Shown: positions 31,166 through 42,849, counted from the first letter of the stretch. The stretch: DNA of 64,000 bases from Pomphorhynchus laevis (GCA_012934845.2 WNNJ02003668.1:1-64000); one strand, 5' to 3'. Numbers and translations: made by a program. The notes: generated by a model from the sequence alone, not told the origin.

Positions 31166-31823
31166 TATTTTTAATTTGCAATATAAAATACGTAGACTCA
31201 GTTAACTTATTTAATTTAGATGCTACGGATCCTGCTAGCAACAAATCAAAAGACGAGCACAAAAGACATTCCTGTGAAAGTAAAAATAGTTCTAACAAAG
31301 AACATGCAATGTTTTTCCCGAAAATCACTAATTTTTAGTAAACGAATCTGAAAAAGGAACACCTCGTAGAATAATTTAACTTGCTAACAAATATCAAGAT
31401 TATCACATGGGGTGTAACAAGTATCACATGAGGTTTATATAAATTGAAATTGACAACTATGCAAAAACAAGTGTGAATTTCAGTGTGGCATTTTTTCATG
31501 AGGATATAATTTATAAATCAATTGGCAATTATTTAATACTAATTTATTCGCTTTTTGTCGACTTTATCGCCTGGTTTAAAATTGCGATTTGCTATTTCTG
31601 GATTTACTCGCTGTCGAAGAGATAAATAAGATGGAAGTGTGCATCTCTTCGGCGGTATGTTCATCCTCTACATTTGCTCAAAAAATTTCAAGATCAGGGG
31701 GTAATGATGGTACTGGTACTTAATCACTGTAGGATACTGGTCTTCTGGCCGGTGGAAAGTACCGTGAGAAAGTATTTAAGCGTCAATATTCGAAGGTCAA
31801 AACTAAAGCAATGTAAAATTTTA
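31166..31823. other. Gene-free stretch
   Basis: 31183-31212 is a scrap of the AT-rich repeat (AAATACGTAGACTCAGTTAA). The remainder has no supported gene; see the rejected list for 31550-31660. Confidence 0.45.
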
Positions 31824-33285
31824 GTCAGTTTCATTAACTTTACGTGATAGGTGAAGATAAGGAACTGATTGATCAGATTTTGGATTATCTAATAATTATA
31901 TCAGATAGTCAGTTTCATTAACTTTACGTGATAGGTGAAGATAAGGAACTGATTGATCAGATTTTGGATTATCTAATGAATATATCAGAAACATTAGCTA
32001 CAACACGTGCAATTTCTTAACAATCGAAATTTCCCGCTTGTTTTGATAAAGATATGAAATTTATGTTGAAAATTCGTGAACACATTTGGCACATGTCACG
32101 TTCAGATCCGTATCTAATTCCTCGTTATAGACTAATATTAAAGTTATGTACAAGACAAAAAAAACTAAGAAAGCGGAATGAGTTCATTTATTGCGATTAT
32201 AATTTTCAAACAGCCGAAATCGTTTTGGACATATGTGTGCCACAATATAACTATTCCTTCTCTAATCAATTGTATTTATACGGATAATGGTGCATTAACT
32301 ATTAATGTTGAAATTGCTGAAGCTTTGGCTTCGGGCTTCTTTTACCGTGTGATGAATCTGTAAAAGCTGCTATTATTTCGAAATTAGGAGTTATTGATCA
32401 ATGTTCAACAAGTTCTAAATATATCCTAGTATTCCAATATATATTTCAGTATATATTCCAGCATATATATTCCACATAGCTCATCATGCCCGGATGACAT
32501 TTATCCGTTCCTTCTAAGGATTGTTTTCATGCCTTGCTCCATTTCTTGCAAAGCTTTTCTAATATAGTATTCCCCACTTATGGGCTTCGAATGAGTGGAA
32601 GTATGCAATAATAATCCAAATTCCGAAGAAATCAAGACTGTCATATTGCTTATACTATAGACAAATAAGCCTCACAAGTTCCATATGTAAAGTTCTCGAG
32701 AGATTGATTGCCAGCAAAATTTTGCATCAGCTAGATGAGCACATGCTTACAACAAATAAACAGCACGATCTTCGCTCCAAGTGGTCGTGTTTTACTAACA
32801 TGTTGTCATCTCGTGAATTGTGAACTGAAGATGCTAGCTTAGGTAAATATGCCAACGTTATCTTCTTAGATTTTTCATAGGCATTCAATCGAGTTCTGCA
32901 CTCATGTTTTTTAATTTTTATCTTACATTGTATTCTTTGTAGCATCTAGAATTGGGTTTGGAAATTTCTCAGCCGAAGTTTCTACATAGTTAGAGTTGGG
33001 AGCATGTTTTCACTACCAGATCTGTAAAATGTGGAGTCCCTCAGAGTGCCGCATTAGTTCCTCTTCTTTTTATCAAATTTCTAAATGATGTATTACTTAT
33101 CCAAAACCTATACTAAGCATTTGCCAATGATTTAAAACTATGGTTCACTAGAAATAGTAAACTAGATGTTAAGTTGCAGAACGACCTTGACCTAATTAAT
33201 AAATGAAGTGAACAAACACAGATGAAATTAAATATAAGTAAATGCGTATGTATGAGGTTAGGTAGCGTTGACACTGCCTACCCTC
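31824..33285 (+). mobile_element. LINE family D, 5' part
   Basis: A B-like (CR1-type) LINE, decayed. 31824-31907 and 31908-31991 are an 84-bp tandem duplication (SQFH-LYVIGEDKELIDQIL). Then come a linker KFPACFDKDMKFMLKIREHI, PKSFWTYV (near 32215), SSCPDDIYPFLL, CYRQISLTS..CKVLERL, ANVIFLDFS, KCGVPQSAALVPLLFIKFLN, AFANDLKLWFTRN (FADD changed to FAND) and QMKLNISKCVCMRLGS. Many frame changes. The sequence is interrupted right after MRLGSVD by an A1 copy and resumes at 34833. Confidence 0.8.
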
Positions 33286-34832
33286 ATTCTTAAATCCACG
33301 TGATCATTAATATCCCTTTATCTCACCACCTTGTTTAACTCGCCCATCCGAAGTCGTATCTGCCCTTCACACTGGAAATTCGCCATCGTTCGTCACATCC
33401 TTAAGAAACAATCGCTCGACCACTCCCTTCCTTCTAGCCATCGCACCATTTCACTCCTCCATACTCTTTCTAAGTTCTTTGAACGCCTTATCTTAATATA
33501 TATCAAAGTTTATCTCTCTTCATCCAATCTGTACCCTCCTTTCCAATCCGCTTTCTGATCTAATCACTCCACAGAAATCGCCTGCATGAAACTTTACAAC
33601 GACCTACACATTTCTAGTGACACAACTCTATATAGTGTTCTCATCTCCCTCGACTTCTCCTCCGTCTTCGACATCGTCGACCACTCCATCCTCCTGTATC
33701 GCCTTCTCAAGGATTACTGATTTTCTTCCTCTTTTGTAGCACGGTTTGCTTCATATCTATCCGACCGTTATTTTCGCGTCTGTTCAAATTCATCATCATC
33801 CCCTCCCATCCATATTTTACGCAGGGTCGCACAAGGTTCAGTCTCAGGTCCCCTACTTTTCTCTCTTCTATTTGGCGATCTCGAACCGTTCATCAAATCT
33901 TACTTATTTAACGTCATACAACACGCCGATAGCATCCTCATCTATGCTCATGCACCCGCCCATCGCATAAATGATATCACCATTTCTGCATCCAACTGTA
34001 TTTCTTCTACATACAAACGTCTCTCCCATATAATCTCGTTCTAAACCTAGACTAGTCCAAAATAATGCGGATCCTCCTCCGTCAAACTAACATATCTCCT
34101 CCCCCTGAATCATTTGCCTCATCAATTATCCCAATAGTCCACAATCTCACTTATGATTCCATTTCGATGATCACCTTTCCCTTAAACCCTTCATCCGCGA
34201 CAAGGGCCGCTCGTCTAACTTAATTCTCCGTAACATCCACCGTATCCGCCCCCTTATCGACTTCCGTTCTTGTATATATCTTCTTTCATCGCTTCGTTTC
34301 GTTAAAATCGATTACTGCCTTAGCCTTTTCGCCAATTCTCCAAAATCCATAATCTTACCCTTACAACGCATCACTAACGTTGCCGTTCGAGTGCTCTTAC
34401 GTTTTCGTCGCTTCGACCACCTATCCACATATCTTGCCCAAATCTCCTAGCCCACCATTCACATCCGTATCCAACTCCGCCTTCTCGTTACTTTTCGTCT
34501 CATCGCTATCGGCTCCCCATCGTTCATCAACCTCCCTTTCTTAGACGACACTCGCCCCACCTCTCTATCACTGCGTTCCCGTAATTCCCTCTTACTCTAC
34601 GTTCCCAATTACTCTAAAAACTACGGTATCCGATCCTTCTTCGTCGCCGCTCCACTCGCCTGGAATCAGCTCCCACTCGACATCAGCCGCGCTCCCTCCT
34701 TTATTACATTTAAATACCTCCTCCGTTTTCACCTTGTCGACACATTATTTAGACTTTTGTTTTTTGTTTCTTCGTGGTCATGTAAAAGGCGCCAGCACGC
34801 ATTTACCACGTGAAAATAAATCTTTTTGTAGA
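33286..34832 (+). mobile_element. LINE A1 copy inserted in LINE D
   Basis: 5'-truncated A1 ORF2: WKFAIVRHILKKQSLDHSLP, LSSSNLYPPFQSAF, a DFSSVFDIVDHSIL-like block and FNVIQHADSILIYAH (YADD box altered to HADS). Then HLSLKPFIRDK, NSPKSIILPLQR, LGKNYGIRSFFVAAPLAWNQ and a 3' end with a decayed hairpin and CACGTGAAAATAAATCTTTT. Several frame changes. Unlike the 10475 copy it retains the YADD-region segment. Confidence 0.88.
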
Positions 34833-35450
34833 TCGATCATAATTGCCACATTGGAGGACAGTACTTACTATTGTGTCGGAACAAAAAAAATGGATGTAAT
34901 AATACACAAGACACTAAAAACATGTTTGAATACTGACTTTGCTCGCAGTAAGGCAGTTTGAGCCTTGTGTTGCATTAAAATTGGTTTTCGATCATGAACC
35001 CTGTTTTTTTTTAAACTCCTTTATTGTTTTTGGTTCGTCCGCATCTTGAGTATTGCATTCAAGTTGCTTTTCCATGTACTAAAGGAGAAATTACCAATCT
35101 TTAATCAATGCTTCGTCGCGGGTCTCGAATTTTCTTTTATATTTCCTTATCATACGAGGGCCGGTTATTCTTGATAGATTTGTGTTCAACACTATAAAGA
35201 CTACTGATCTTTGGAAATTTGGGCCGTTGTCAATTCATTTGAAGGATTTCCCACAAAATGTTATAAAGTTTAGAGCTACAATTTATCGTGGACATCGCCG
35301 AACCCTCTATAAATTTCCACCTAGTAAAAATCCTCAAATAATTTCCATCGTTCTATCAACATTTAGAATGCACTACCTGAGGAAATTGTTCGTGCCTTCA
35401 GGCTATTCACATTTCAAACTTGAAATTTTTTTATTTTGAATGGCAAATGC
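34833..35450 (+). mobile_element. LINE family D, 3' part
   Basis: Continues the D protein after the A1 insertion: YYCVGTKKMDVIIHKTLKTC, LNTDFARSKAV, LFFFKLLYCFWFVRILSIAF, the RRTLYKFPPSKNPQIISIV tract, and FRMHYLRKLFVPSGYSHFKL ending LEIFLF. It parallels LGIIVQNNLKTRANTDR...EY of B1. The 3' end is near 35450 (GCAAATGCGTGCAAATGGCG, CTAATAATGAATAAAATT). Confidence 0.78.
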
Positions 35451-35778
35451 GTGCAAATGGCGAGCTTAACAACCTACTAATAATGAATAAAATTATCAAA
35501 CTGATAAAAAATAATCCCGCAGACGAGTTTTGAATAGTATGAACAAGGAGAAAGTGAATTCATAACAGCTCGAAACATCAATAAGTGTTAAACTACCCAT
35601 TCGGTTGATTTGTACACTTCATTTTTTTTAATTTTTTTATATCATCATTAAACAAACTGAAAAGTAATTTGCTGCGTTGTCTTGTACTCAATAATATTTT
35701 TATTTTAATTAAAAATTCAATCATTTATGGGTTCCATTAAGCATTCAGAAACACCTATTCAAATAAGCATCATAATAT

Positions 35779-36060
35779 TGGGGTAATGCTTAGTTAAATC
35801 ACGCATTTTTCTGGTTATCATATTTTGCATAACGGAATGTATTGGTAAGATACGTAGTGCTTATTCGGTTTTTAACGGAGGATATTCATATTTTGAGATA
35901 TTTAATTTTTATTTTTTATAAAAAAAATTAAAATTAAATATCTCGAAATATGATTATCCTGGCGTAAAAGCCAAATAAGCACTACGTATCTTACTAAAAA
36001 TCTTTCGTTATGCAAATATGAAAACCGGAAAAATACGGTATTTAACTAAATATTACACTG
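35779..36060. mobile_element. Foldback MITE, about 280 bp
   Basis: Two arms of about 135 bp (35779-35922 and 35928-36060) are near reverse complements: GGTAATGCTTAGTTAAAT and TTTTTCTGGTTATCATATTT pair with AAATATGAAAACCGGAAAAA and ATTTAACTAAATATTACACT. The centre is AT-rich with almost no loop. It encodes nothing. The right tip read outward (CAGTGTAATATTTAG) is Tc1/mariner-like, but the superfamily is unproven. Confidence 0.85.
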
Positions 36061-36188
36061 TCGATGATATAAAAGTCTGGAATCAAAAAAGTTTGGAATC
36101 TAATAAACATACAATTATTGTGGGATAAAGAATTCTTTTGTTATAACTTCTTATAAGCTACGTATTGAAATTCAGTATTAAATAGTCA

Positions 36189-36770
36189 ATGGGACGTCCT
36201 AAAAAGTCTAGCTCAAAGAAGATGGAGTATGATTCTGATTCTTCATTCACCCAGCTAGAAGTTGGATGTGATACTGATGATTATGATGTTTGGACAGTAC
36301 TGAAGGTTAAATCGTCTAGCATGTCCAAGTGTCGGAGTGGCAAATTCATCTGCGGCTTCTGCTGTGCCTTGACCCACCTTAAAGCATCTCACCCTGTGGT
36401 ATATCCAGGATTATCGGAGTGTGTTGTATCTGGTAATGATGTTGCAACCATGACAATTTCCCCGGATGCCGATCCTAGATCTGATAAACGTGACCATGAT
36501 AGACTTGTATTACATGTAGCAAAAAGAGATAATGCTCATATTTCAACAAATCCGTGTACTTCATGTGATTGCAACATTTCTAGTTACCCGGTATCCGATT
36601 GGTCGAACTTGAATAGGACATCCCATACTCACGCAAGAATTTTCTCGCCACATAGTCCCAACCGCTTTGTTAGACAAATGGTAACCCTGAGCTTGGATTG
36701 GAATCTAGCACTATTGCAATTGGACCATGTGCTACTAGCACGATCTATCCAAGTCCAACAACTTACCTAA
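36189..36770 (+). pseudogene. LINE B2 ORF1 with PHD-like zinc finger
   Basis: 193 codons from ATG. The basic start MGRPKKSSSKKMEYDSDSS leads to a finger with Cys27, Trp35, Cys48 and CGFC at 55-58 (EVGCDTDDYDVW...KFICGFC). Ser/Asp-rich sequence follows to the stop. The same finger occurs in A1 (10790-10870) and A2 (40345-40440), and PHD-like fingers in ORF1 are known for CR1-like LINEs. The RRM-like tail expected downstream is absent, probably lost with the endonuclease. Confidence 0.75.
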
Positions 36771-38815
36771 ACAAGTCTACGACTTCTGTCTCCCCGTTGA
36801 GTAGAGTCTCTCCTGCGGCAAGTTATCCGCTGCTTGGTTTGACGATGAGTTACTGGGACTTTTAAGAAAACGGAATAAACTCTTTAAATTATCTCTGAAT
36901 AGTCAGGCACTTCGGTTAGAATATCTACAGTATCGTCGTCGCTTCAACTACATGAAATTGTTGAAGAGGCAAAAGCACGAATCGAAAATCCTGGAATTAT
37001 ATAAAGTTTCTTCCAAGCCGTTCTGGAGCTATGCAAATAAAAGTAGAAAAGTTATTCCATCAATTTCCCTTTTGACTCATGACGGTAAGATTGCAAGAGA
37101 TCCTGATGAAGTTGTGAGTATGTTGACAGAGGCCTTTGATCTTATTTGTTTCACTCCAATTACAGATTTTCGTTCAGCGCAAATTCCTGAGACATTCGTC
37201 TCCCATATGCCATTAATTTCTCCAGCAGAGGTATCACGGGAATTGCGTAAATTATCTTGTTACACGTCGGCTGGGCCAGACGACATTCATCCTTTTATTC
37301 TTCAAAAACTCCATGACCTGCTAGCATTCCCATTATCAGAGATATTAACATGTCTCTATGTACATCATGCATCCCAGATCAGTGGAAGCGATCTCACAAT
37401 ACTCATATATACAAAAAATGAATAGAGAAGACCCGTCTAATTATCGTCCTGTAAGTCTGACAAGCGTTGTATGTGAATGCCTTGAAAGGTTCGTGCATAA
37501 ATGCATAACTTCTTATATGGATAGATTTAAACTTCTGCACCCTTCTCAACATGGATTTTGCACTGGTCGATCATGCCTCAGTAATTTAATTATAGCTCGT
37601 GAAAATTGGGCAGATGTAGTAGCGGATGGGTGTAGTGTCGATGTAATTTTTATCGATTTTAGCCGGGCGTTTGATCGAGTACCACATGATCCTCTGCTAG
37701 TAGTTGTGGCTAAATACGGTATCGATCCCCATGTAGTTCGTTGGATTAGTTCGTTCTTGAAGGGTCGGTCATATCAAGTGAGGCTAGGCAGTAGTGTTTC
37801 TTCACAACGTCATGTTTGTGCCGGAGTGCCTCAAGGTACGGTTCTCGGCCCTTTACTGTTCAACATTTTCCTTCAGGATCTCTTATTAAGACTGAGATGC
37901 AAAATCCTAGCGTTTGCGGATGACCTCAAGTTATGACGGTGCATTCAATCGTATCATGACTGTTTTCTGCTCCAGGAAGATTTAGACAATATTGTTAGGT
38001 GGAGTAATGAGACAGGACTTATGTTAAATATATCAAAGTGCTGCCACATGCACTTAGGACATAAGAAATTTTCTTTCAGATATAAATTAGGTGCCGAGAC
38101 AATTACGTAGGTACAATGCACAAGAGATTTGGGAATACTTGTGCAAAAGTCATTGAAGAGTCGTCCAAACAAGGACAGAATCATCCAAACGACCAGGAAA
38201 CTTAGCTATGTGGTCCGGATGTGTTTTTGTAATCCATCGGTTTCCTGTGTTAAAATAATATACAATTCACTTATTCCTCCTATTATTGAATATTGTATCC
38301 CTACAGTTTTTCCATGTACACGTGGCGAGATAAATGGGCTTGAAAATGTCCTCCGTAGGTTAACGAGATCGTGCCATTCCCTCAGGAAATTGTCTTATAA
38401 GGACCGCTTGCGCAATATAGGAGTTCCTTTAGCCCGTACTAGTATAGTATATCTTGATATTTTGTTTTAGGGATATGTTATTCTAGCGTGACGGATTCCC
38501 GGTAGGCTGTATTCAGCAAAGCCAGCGAACTACTAAACGAGGTCACTCTCTTACTGTGAGGACCCTGCATCATGGCAAACTCGGAAGACTATATCGCCTT
38601 TCTCATCGAGCAGTGAGGCTTTGGAACAAACTTCCAGAGAATATCATCAACATATCAAATAGAGTGCATTTCAAGAAAACGCTAATCACATAGCTTTGCA
38701 CAGAATCTAATTTCAATATCCTGTATCCGGATTAAGATTTTGCTGACATAAAATTGGTTTTACCGTGAGCAGACAAAACAGCTGCATGGCTATAGTCTTG
38801 TATGTTATAATAATA
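36189..38815 (+). mobile_element. LINE family B, copy B2, endonuclease deleted
   Basis: ORF1 (36189-36770) is followed within about 60 bp by the endonuclease-RT linker (AAWFDDELLGLLRKRNKLFK), so the endonuclease region is missing. RT motifs: FWSYANKSRKVIPSI, SAGPDDIHPFIL, NYRPVSLTSVVCECLERFV, QHGFCTGRSCLSNLI, DVIFIDFSRAFDRVPHDPLL, AGVPQGTVLGPLLFNIFLQD and ILAFADDLKL. Downstream come NISKCCHMHLGHKK, LGILVQKSLKSRPNKDRII, LIPPIIEYCIPTVFPCTRGE and a broken tail with RGHSLTVRTL. The 3'UTR CAGCTGCATGGCTATAGTCT with a TTATAATAATA end matches B1. Several frame changes. Confidence 0.88.
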
Positions 38816-39600
38816 TCAAAATTTGGAATTGTGCTCGGGACTTTTTAGATCATACGATACCTCAAGGCAGAGTCTTAATTCCTACCCTGTTCAATACATA
38901 TGTCAATGACATATACAATATCCTTGCTCAATTGCGATGTATGCCGATGATATCAAAATTTGGAATTGTATTTGGGACCTTTCAGATCATAATCTGCTTC
39001 AGAAGGACATATATTTCATACATTCGTGGTTCAACTCACATGATCTTACTATTAACACAAAAATGACCAATCACATACATTTAGATCAGTTGATGTATAT
39101 TGATCCCTACACATTAGATATTGCTACCATTAAGAATGTCGATCAACTCAAGGATCTTGGTATCATATTCTCTATAAACTTGTCATCGGGTCCTCATATA
39201 AGATGTATTGTATGCATATGTCAACGAATCCTAGTGCTACTACGAAGAACACTTGGTTCGATAGATGTTTGATCATTCAGGCTGTTGTTCCTCTCTATGA
39301 TCCATGAACTATACCTAGAACTAGACGTTCTAGACATATGTGATTTTGAGACCTCCTTAATTAAAGCAGATTTAATGTTCATGTGAAGGACATTGCACTC
39401 TCATAAGCACGTTTTACATCATCTATTTACACTTTCTCCTAATGACAATTCACGAGGACACAAGCTAAAATTGATACACAAATTGGGACAAATACGTAAC
39501 CGAAATGACATAAGACATTCAATTGTCAAACATTGGAACAATCTATCAGCTGCTGTTGCGAGGCTACACATATTTCAGTATTGAAGAACTATCTTTATTT
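38816..39600 (+). mobile_element. LINE C-like fragment with duplicated RT segment
   Basis: Reads IPQGRVLIPTLFNTYVNDIY, AQLRCMYADDIKIWNCIWDL (YADD), HDLTINTKMTNHIHLDQL, NVDQLKDLGIIFSINLSSGP, RILVLLRRTLGSID, then SRGHKLKLIHKLGQIRNRND and VKHWNNLSAAVARLH. The KIWNC-DxxDH segment occurs at 38816-38855 and again at 38952-38992, with the PQG motif between. Both sides are truncated. Confidence 0.8.
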
Positions 39601-39699
39601 TGATTTTCGCCTTATAACATGACAGTTTTTTGTTGACTATTTTTAACTCTTTTTCTTTCTATTATCATGCCCCTGTTTTGAGCTTTGATCTTTTGATGG

Positions 39700-39987
39700 T
39701 CAATAACAACGCATAATCAACTCCGCCGTTCGAGTGTTATTACGTCTCCGTCGCTTTAAACACACATCCACATATTTTGCCGAACTCTCCTGGCCCACCA
39801 TCCACATTCGCACACAACTACGCCTTCTCGTAACTTTTCGTCTCATCGCTGTCCACTCCCCTTCGTTCATCAACCTTCCTTTCTTAGACGGCACTCGTAA
39901 CAACTCTCTATAACCGCGTTCCCGTAATTCTTTTTACTCTACGTTCCCAACTACTCTAACAACTACGGTCTCCGATCCTTCGGAGAC
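39700..39987 (+). mobile_element. LINE A1 copy, left half (split by A2)
   Basis: ORF2 tail of A1 (NSAVRV-like, SWPTIHIRTQLRLLVTFRL, PSFINLPFLDGTR), ending ACTACGGTCTCCGATCCTTC. The next piece of the same tail (VAAPLAWNQLPLDVNR, 3' hairpin) resumes at 44692 beyond the A2 element. Confidence 0.85.
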
Positions 39988-40007
39988 TACGGTCTCCGAA
40001 GGATCGG
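39972..40007. repeat. Perfect foldback at A2 5' junction
   Basis: CCGATCCTTCGGAGAC (39972-39987), loop TACG, exact complement (39992-40007). The right arm is an inverted copy of the flanking A1 sequence. Confidence 0.95.
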
Positions 40008-40131
40008 CGACTAACTACTTACAATTATTCTAATTATTCCAATTATATTATAATTATATTGTATTAATTGTGTTATAATTATATTCCAATTATATAATAA
40101 TTCCAATTATACAATATTCTAACTACTTACA
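40008..40131. repeat. AT-rich filler with 20-bp direct repeat
   Basis: CTAACTACTTACAATTATTC occurs at 40011-40030 and 40118-40137, the second running into the A2 monomers. Simple ATTATA-type sequence lies between. Confidence 0.85.
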
Positions 40132-40252
40132 ATTATTCCTGTCAGTTCCAGATTATTCCTGTCAGTTCCAAATTATTCCTGTCAGTTCCAGATTATTCCT
40201 GTCAGTTCCTCTCGCTACGCTCGCGGATTGAGCTCAATCTCTTTATAAAAGG
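40132..40252 (+). promoter_or_regulatory. A2 5' monomers and leader, likely internal promoter
   Basis: Four 20-bp units ATTATTCCTGTCAGTTCCAG (40132-40210), then CTCGCTACGCTCGCGG, ATTGAGCTCAATC and TTTATAAAAGGTC up to the ATG at 40255. The inverted copy at 7082-7211 has the same order. Tandem 5' monomers acting as promoters are known in some LINEs (mouse L1); that role is inferred here. Confidence 0.7.
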
Positions 40253-40254
40253 TC

Positions 40255-41670
40255 ATGCCTAGAAAAGCGCGATCTCAGATCCCTGTTCCTGATCAAGCAT
40301 CTTCCACATCGGAATGCAATGATGGTTATACCAGTTTTGAAGTCGGATGCGATTCCAAAGATTGTGATGTATGGACACTTGTTCGTGTTCAAATATCCGA
40401 CCGCTCGATGTATAAACGTAAACAGTTCACATGCGGTTTTTTACATCAGTACGACTACTACAGTTATCATGCTCCTCTACTTCTGTATCACACACGACCA
40501 CTCAGACCAATACTGTTTTAGATGTTTCTCTCGCATCAACACCTGACTTCGCATCTTATAATCCCATTGTTGAACCTACTCTCTCACACACTCCTCATTC
40601 AACTACGAGCCAAACTTCAATTCATCTTTCTCATTCTAGCAATGCTAAAGGTAAAGCTTTTCATCTCGTACCTCCTCTTTTCTATTCCTAGGCCTTAATC
40701 TAAATAAATCTCAAACTTATTTATCCTCTTCACGTACTCCTTACTCTACCTCCCCCGTATCACTTCTCAATAATTAACATCATTCTGTAAAAATCATATC
40801 CAGTAACATCTCTGATTAACCGATTCAACATTCCACTCCTGTTACACGTGCTCCAACCTATCTTAATTCTCCTTACTCTACCTCCCACGTATCACTTTCC
40901 GATAATCTACATTCTTCCATCAAAATAATTTCCAGTAACATTTCCGATCAACTGATTCAACACTCCACTCCTGTCACACATGCCCCAACCTATCTTAATT
41001 CTCCTTACTCTACCTCCCACGTATCACTTCCAAATAATTTACATCCTTCCTTCAAAATCATCTCCAGTCACATCTCTGATCAACCTATTCAACATCCCAC
41101 TCCTGTCACACTTGCTCCAACCAATATTAATTCTCTATCAAGCACCTCTGTCATTTCCATATCTATCTGCTCATCTGCCTCGACTCCTACCAGCTCTGTC
41201 CGTCCACCACCTCCACGAAATCGTTTGTCTTCGCGCGATCGATGTATTATCATATCAAACTTAAAGCTTCCCGAACCTACTTCTCCACAATCTCGCCTCG
41301 ATGATGTATCTGCTTTCAGGTCTATCCTAGCAACCAATCATCCTGATGATAAGTCATCCCTCTTCAATAATATCGCTCCTGTATCCTTTATTCGTTTAAA
41401 CACATCCACTAAATTCAATCATCTCAGTCCTCCACTCTTGCAAATCGTTTTCTGATAGTTCGCATGACTCTTCGGTACTCTCCCAACGTTTTAAACTTCT
41501 TACCACTTCATCTGCTTGTCGTACCTTTCCTGACCGCTCTCCTTATGATATTGCCAGCTTAATTTAGCTCGCATTAAGAAACATGGACGTGAAACAAACG
41601 GTGAGTCATCTCTATCAATCCGTAAAATCAACGGAAATTTTCACGTCCTACGCACAAGGCCAAAAATCCG
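40255..41670 (+). pseudogene. A2 ORF1: PHD-like finger, 44-residue repeats, RRM-like tail
   Basis: Begins MPRKARSQIPVPDQASSTSE, then FEVGCDSKDCDVW...KQFTCGF, the PHD-like finger also in B2. The central part carries a 132-bp in-frame tandem repeat of nearly three units (about 40705-41100; HSTPVT-APTYLNSPYSTSHVS). Further on come DRCIIISNLKLPEP, LDDVSAFRSILATN, SFIRLNTSTKFNHL and PPLLQIVF, the RRM-like part. It ends with HGRETNGESSLSIRKINGNF, the GE..L.IRN..I motif, near 41650. Broken frames throughout. Confidence 0.75.
40705..41100 (+). repeat. 132-bp (44-codon) tandem repeat in A2 ORF1
   Basis: The ACTCCT anchors at 40835, 40967 and 41099 are exactly 132 bp apart. Units share CTCCTTACTCTACCTCCC and ATCTCCAGTAACATCTC. 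In-frame period, Ser/Thr/Pro-rich. Confidence 0.9.
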
Positions 41671-42800
41671 ATGGCGTCTCATTTCTCCTCCCAGTCTTCT
41701 TTGCTAGTGGATCTCGCTCCTGAACATACTTTTCGTCTTAGTCTTTTTAACACTCGCTCCATTCTTAATAAAGCTGATTTGCTCCTTGATATCTTCGATC
41801 AATTATCTATCAGTATTCTCTGCATTACCGGATCCTGGCACACTGACTCCGACGATCTTGCTATTCGTCGTCTATCTCGCTCTAGTTGTTCTTTAGTTGA
41901 ATCAGCTTGTCCAATTGTCTCTTCCAAATCTACTGCTTCTAACCATGGCGGTATCGTAGCCATTGCTCGTCACCCAACGTCTCTACGTAAAATTAATGCT
42001 TACACCCGTTGCACTTCTTTCGAATTGCTAACATGCAGATCATCAACTCCTTTCCCTCTTGAACTTGTGATTGTATACCGTCCAGGCCCAGCTGCCCCCT
42101 CACGTATGCTCTTTAACGAGCTTGCAGATCTTCTTTCTCACTGTTCATTGTCTTATACTCCTTCTTTTGTTCTCGGTGACTTTAACATTCGTCTTGATCG
42201 CCCGGCTGGCTCTGACTCTATCACTTTAACTAATCATTTTTTCTGATTTTACCATAAATTACTTTCAGCAAGCCCAACTCATATTCTCGGCGGTGCGCTC
42301 GACATCATTGCAGTTCTTAACTGCTTCAATGACTATACATCCTTGTCAATTACTGATCCTGGTTTGTCCGATCATTTCCTTGTTACTCTTACTCTTACTC
42401 GTCCCCATCCTCCTTCTCCGCATCCACCATTATTCACACCAAATCAACTCTGGAAACTTCTCGATATCCCTATTCTTTGCACAGCCTTAGTCAATTCTTC
42501 ACTCTTTTCACTTCCTCTTAACTATCTCTCTCCCGATGATCTGTGCATTCTGTTTGATTCTAAACATACGTCGATCCTCAATAACCTTCTACCTAGTCGA
42601 CTTCGACGTTCCCAGCGCTTGCGCCATGCTCCCTGGTTCGATTCTAAATGTAGTCTTTCAAAGCGTCGACTCCGTCACTCTTTTCGTATGTATATACGCT
42701 TTCTTAAACGTTCTCCGAACCAACTCCCTCCAAATCTTCGTGATTCCTACTTTTCTCAACGCCGTTCATATATCATTCTTATACGTACTAAACGTACTCT
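41671..42800 (+). pseudogene. A2 ORF2: AP-like endonuclease domain
   Basis: FRLSLFNTRSILNKADLLLD (Asn site), SILCITGSWHTDSDD (expected Glu of TESW changed to Gly), SNHGGIVAIARHPTSLRKIN, VIVYRPGPAAPSRMLFNELA, PSFVLGDFNIRLDRPAGSDS, ILGGALDIIAVLNCFN, ITDPGLSDHFLVTLTLTRPH (SDH). A linker LRRSQRLRHAPWFDSKCSLS follows. A frame break lies near 42246. TGSW in place of TESW would abolish nuclease activity if real. Confidence 0.85.
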
Positions 42801-42849
42801 CTTTTAACGAAATCAACTCGAGTCATCTTCCAACTCTAAATCTCATTGG

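Noticed and set aside
31550-31660. Minus-strand RQRVNPEIANRNFKPGDKV, slightly like the end of a retroelement integrase
   Set aside because: Too short and isolated; no other part of such an element is visible.
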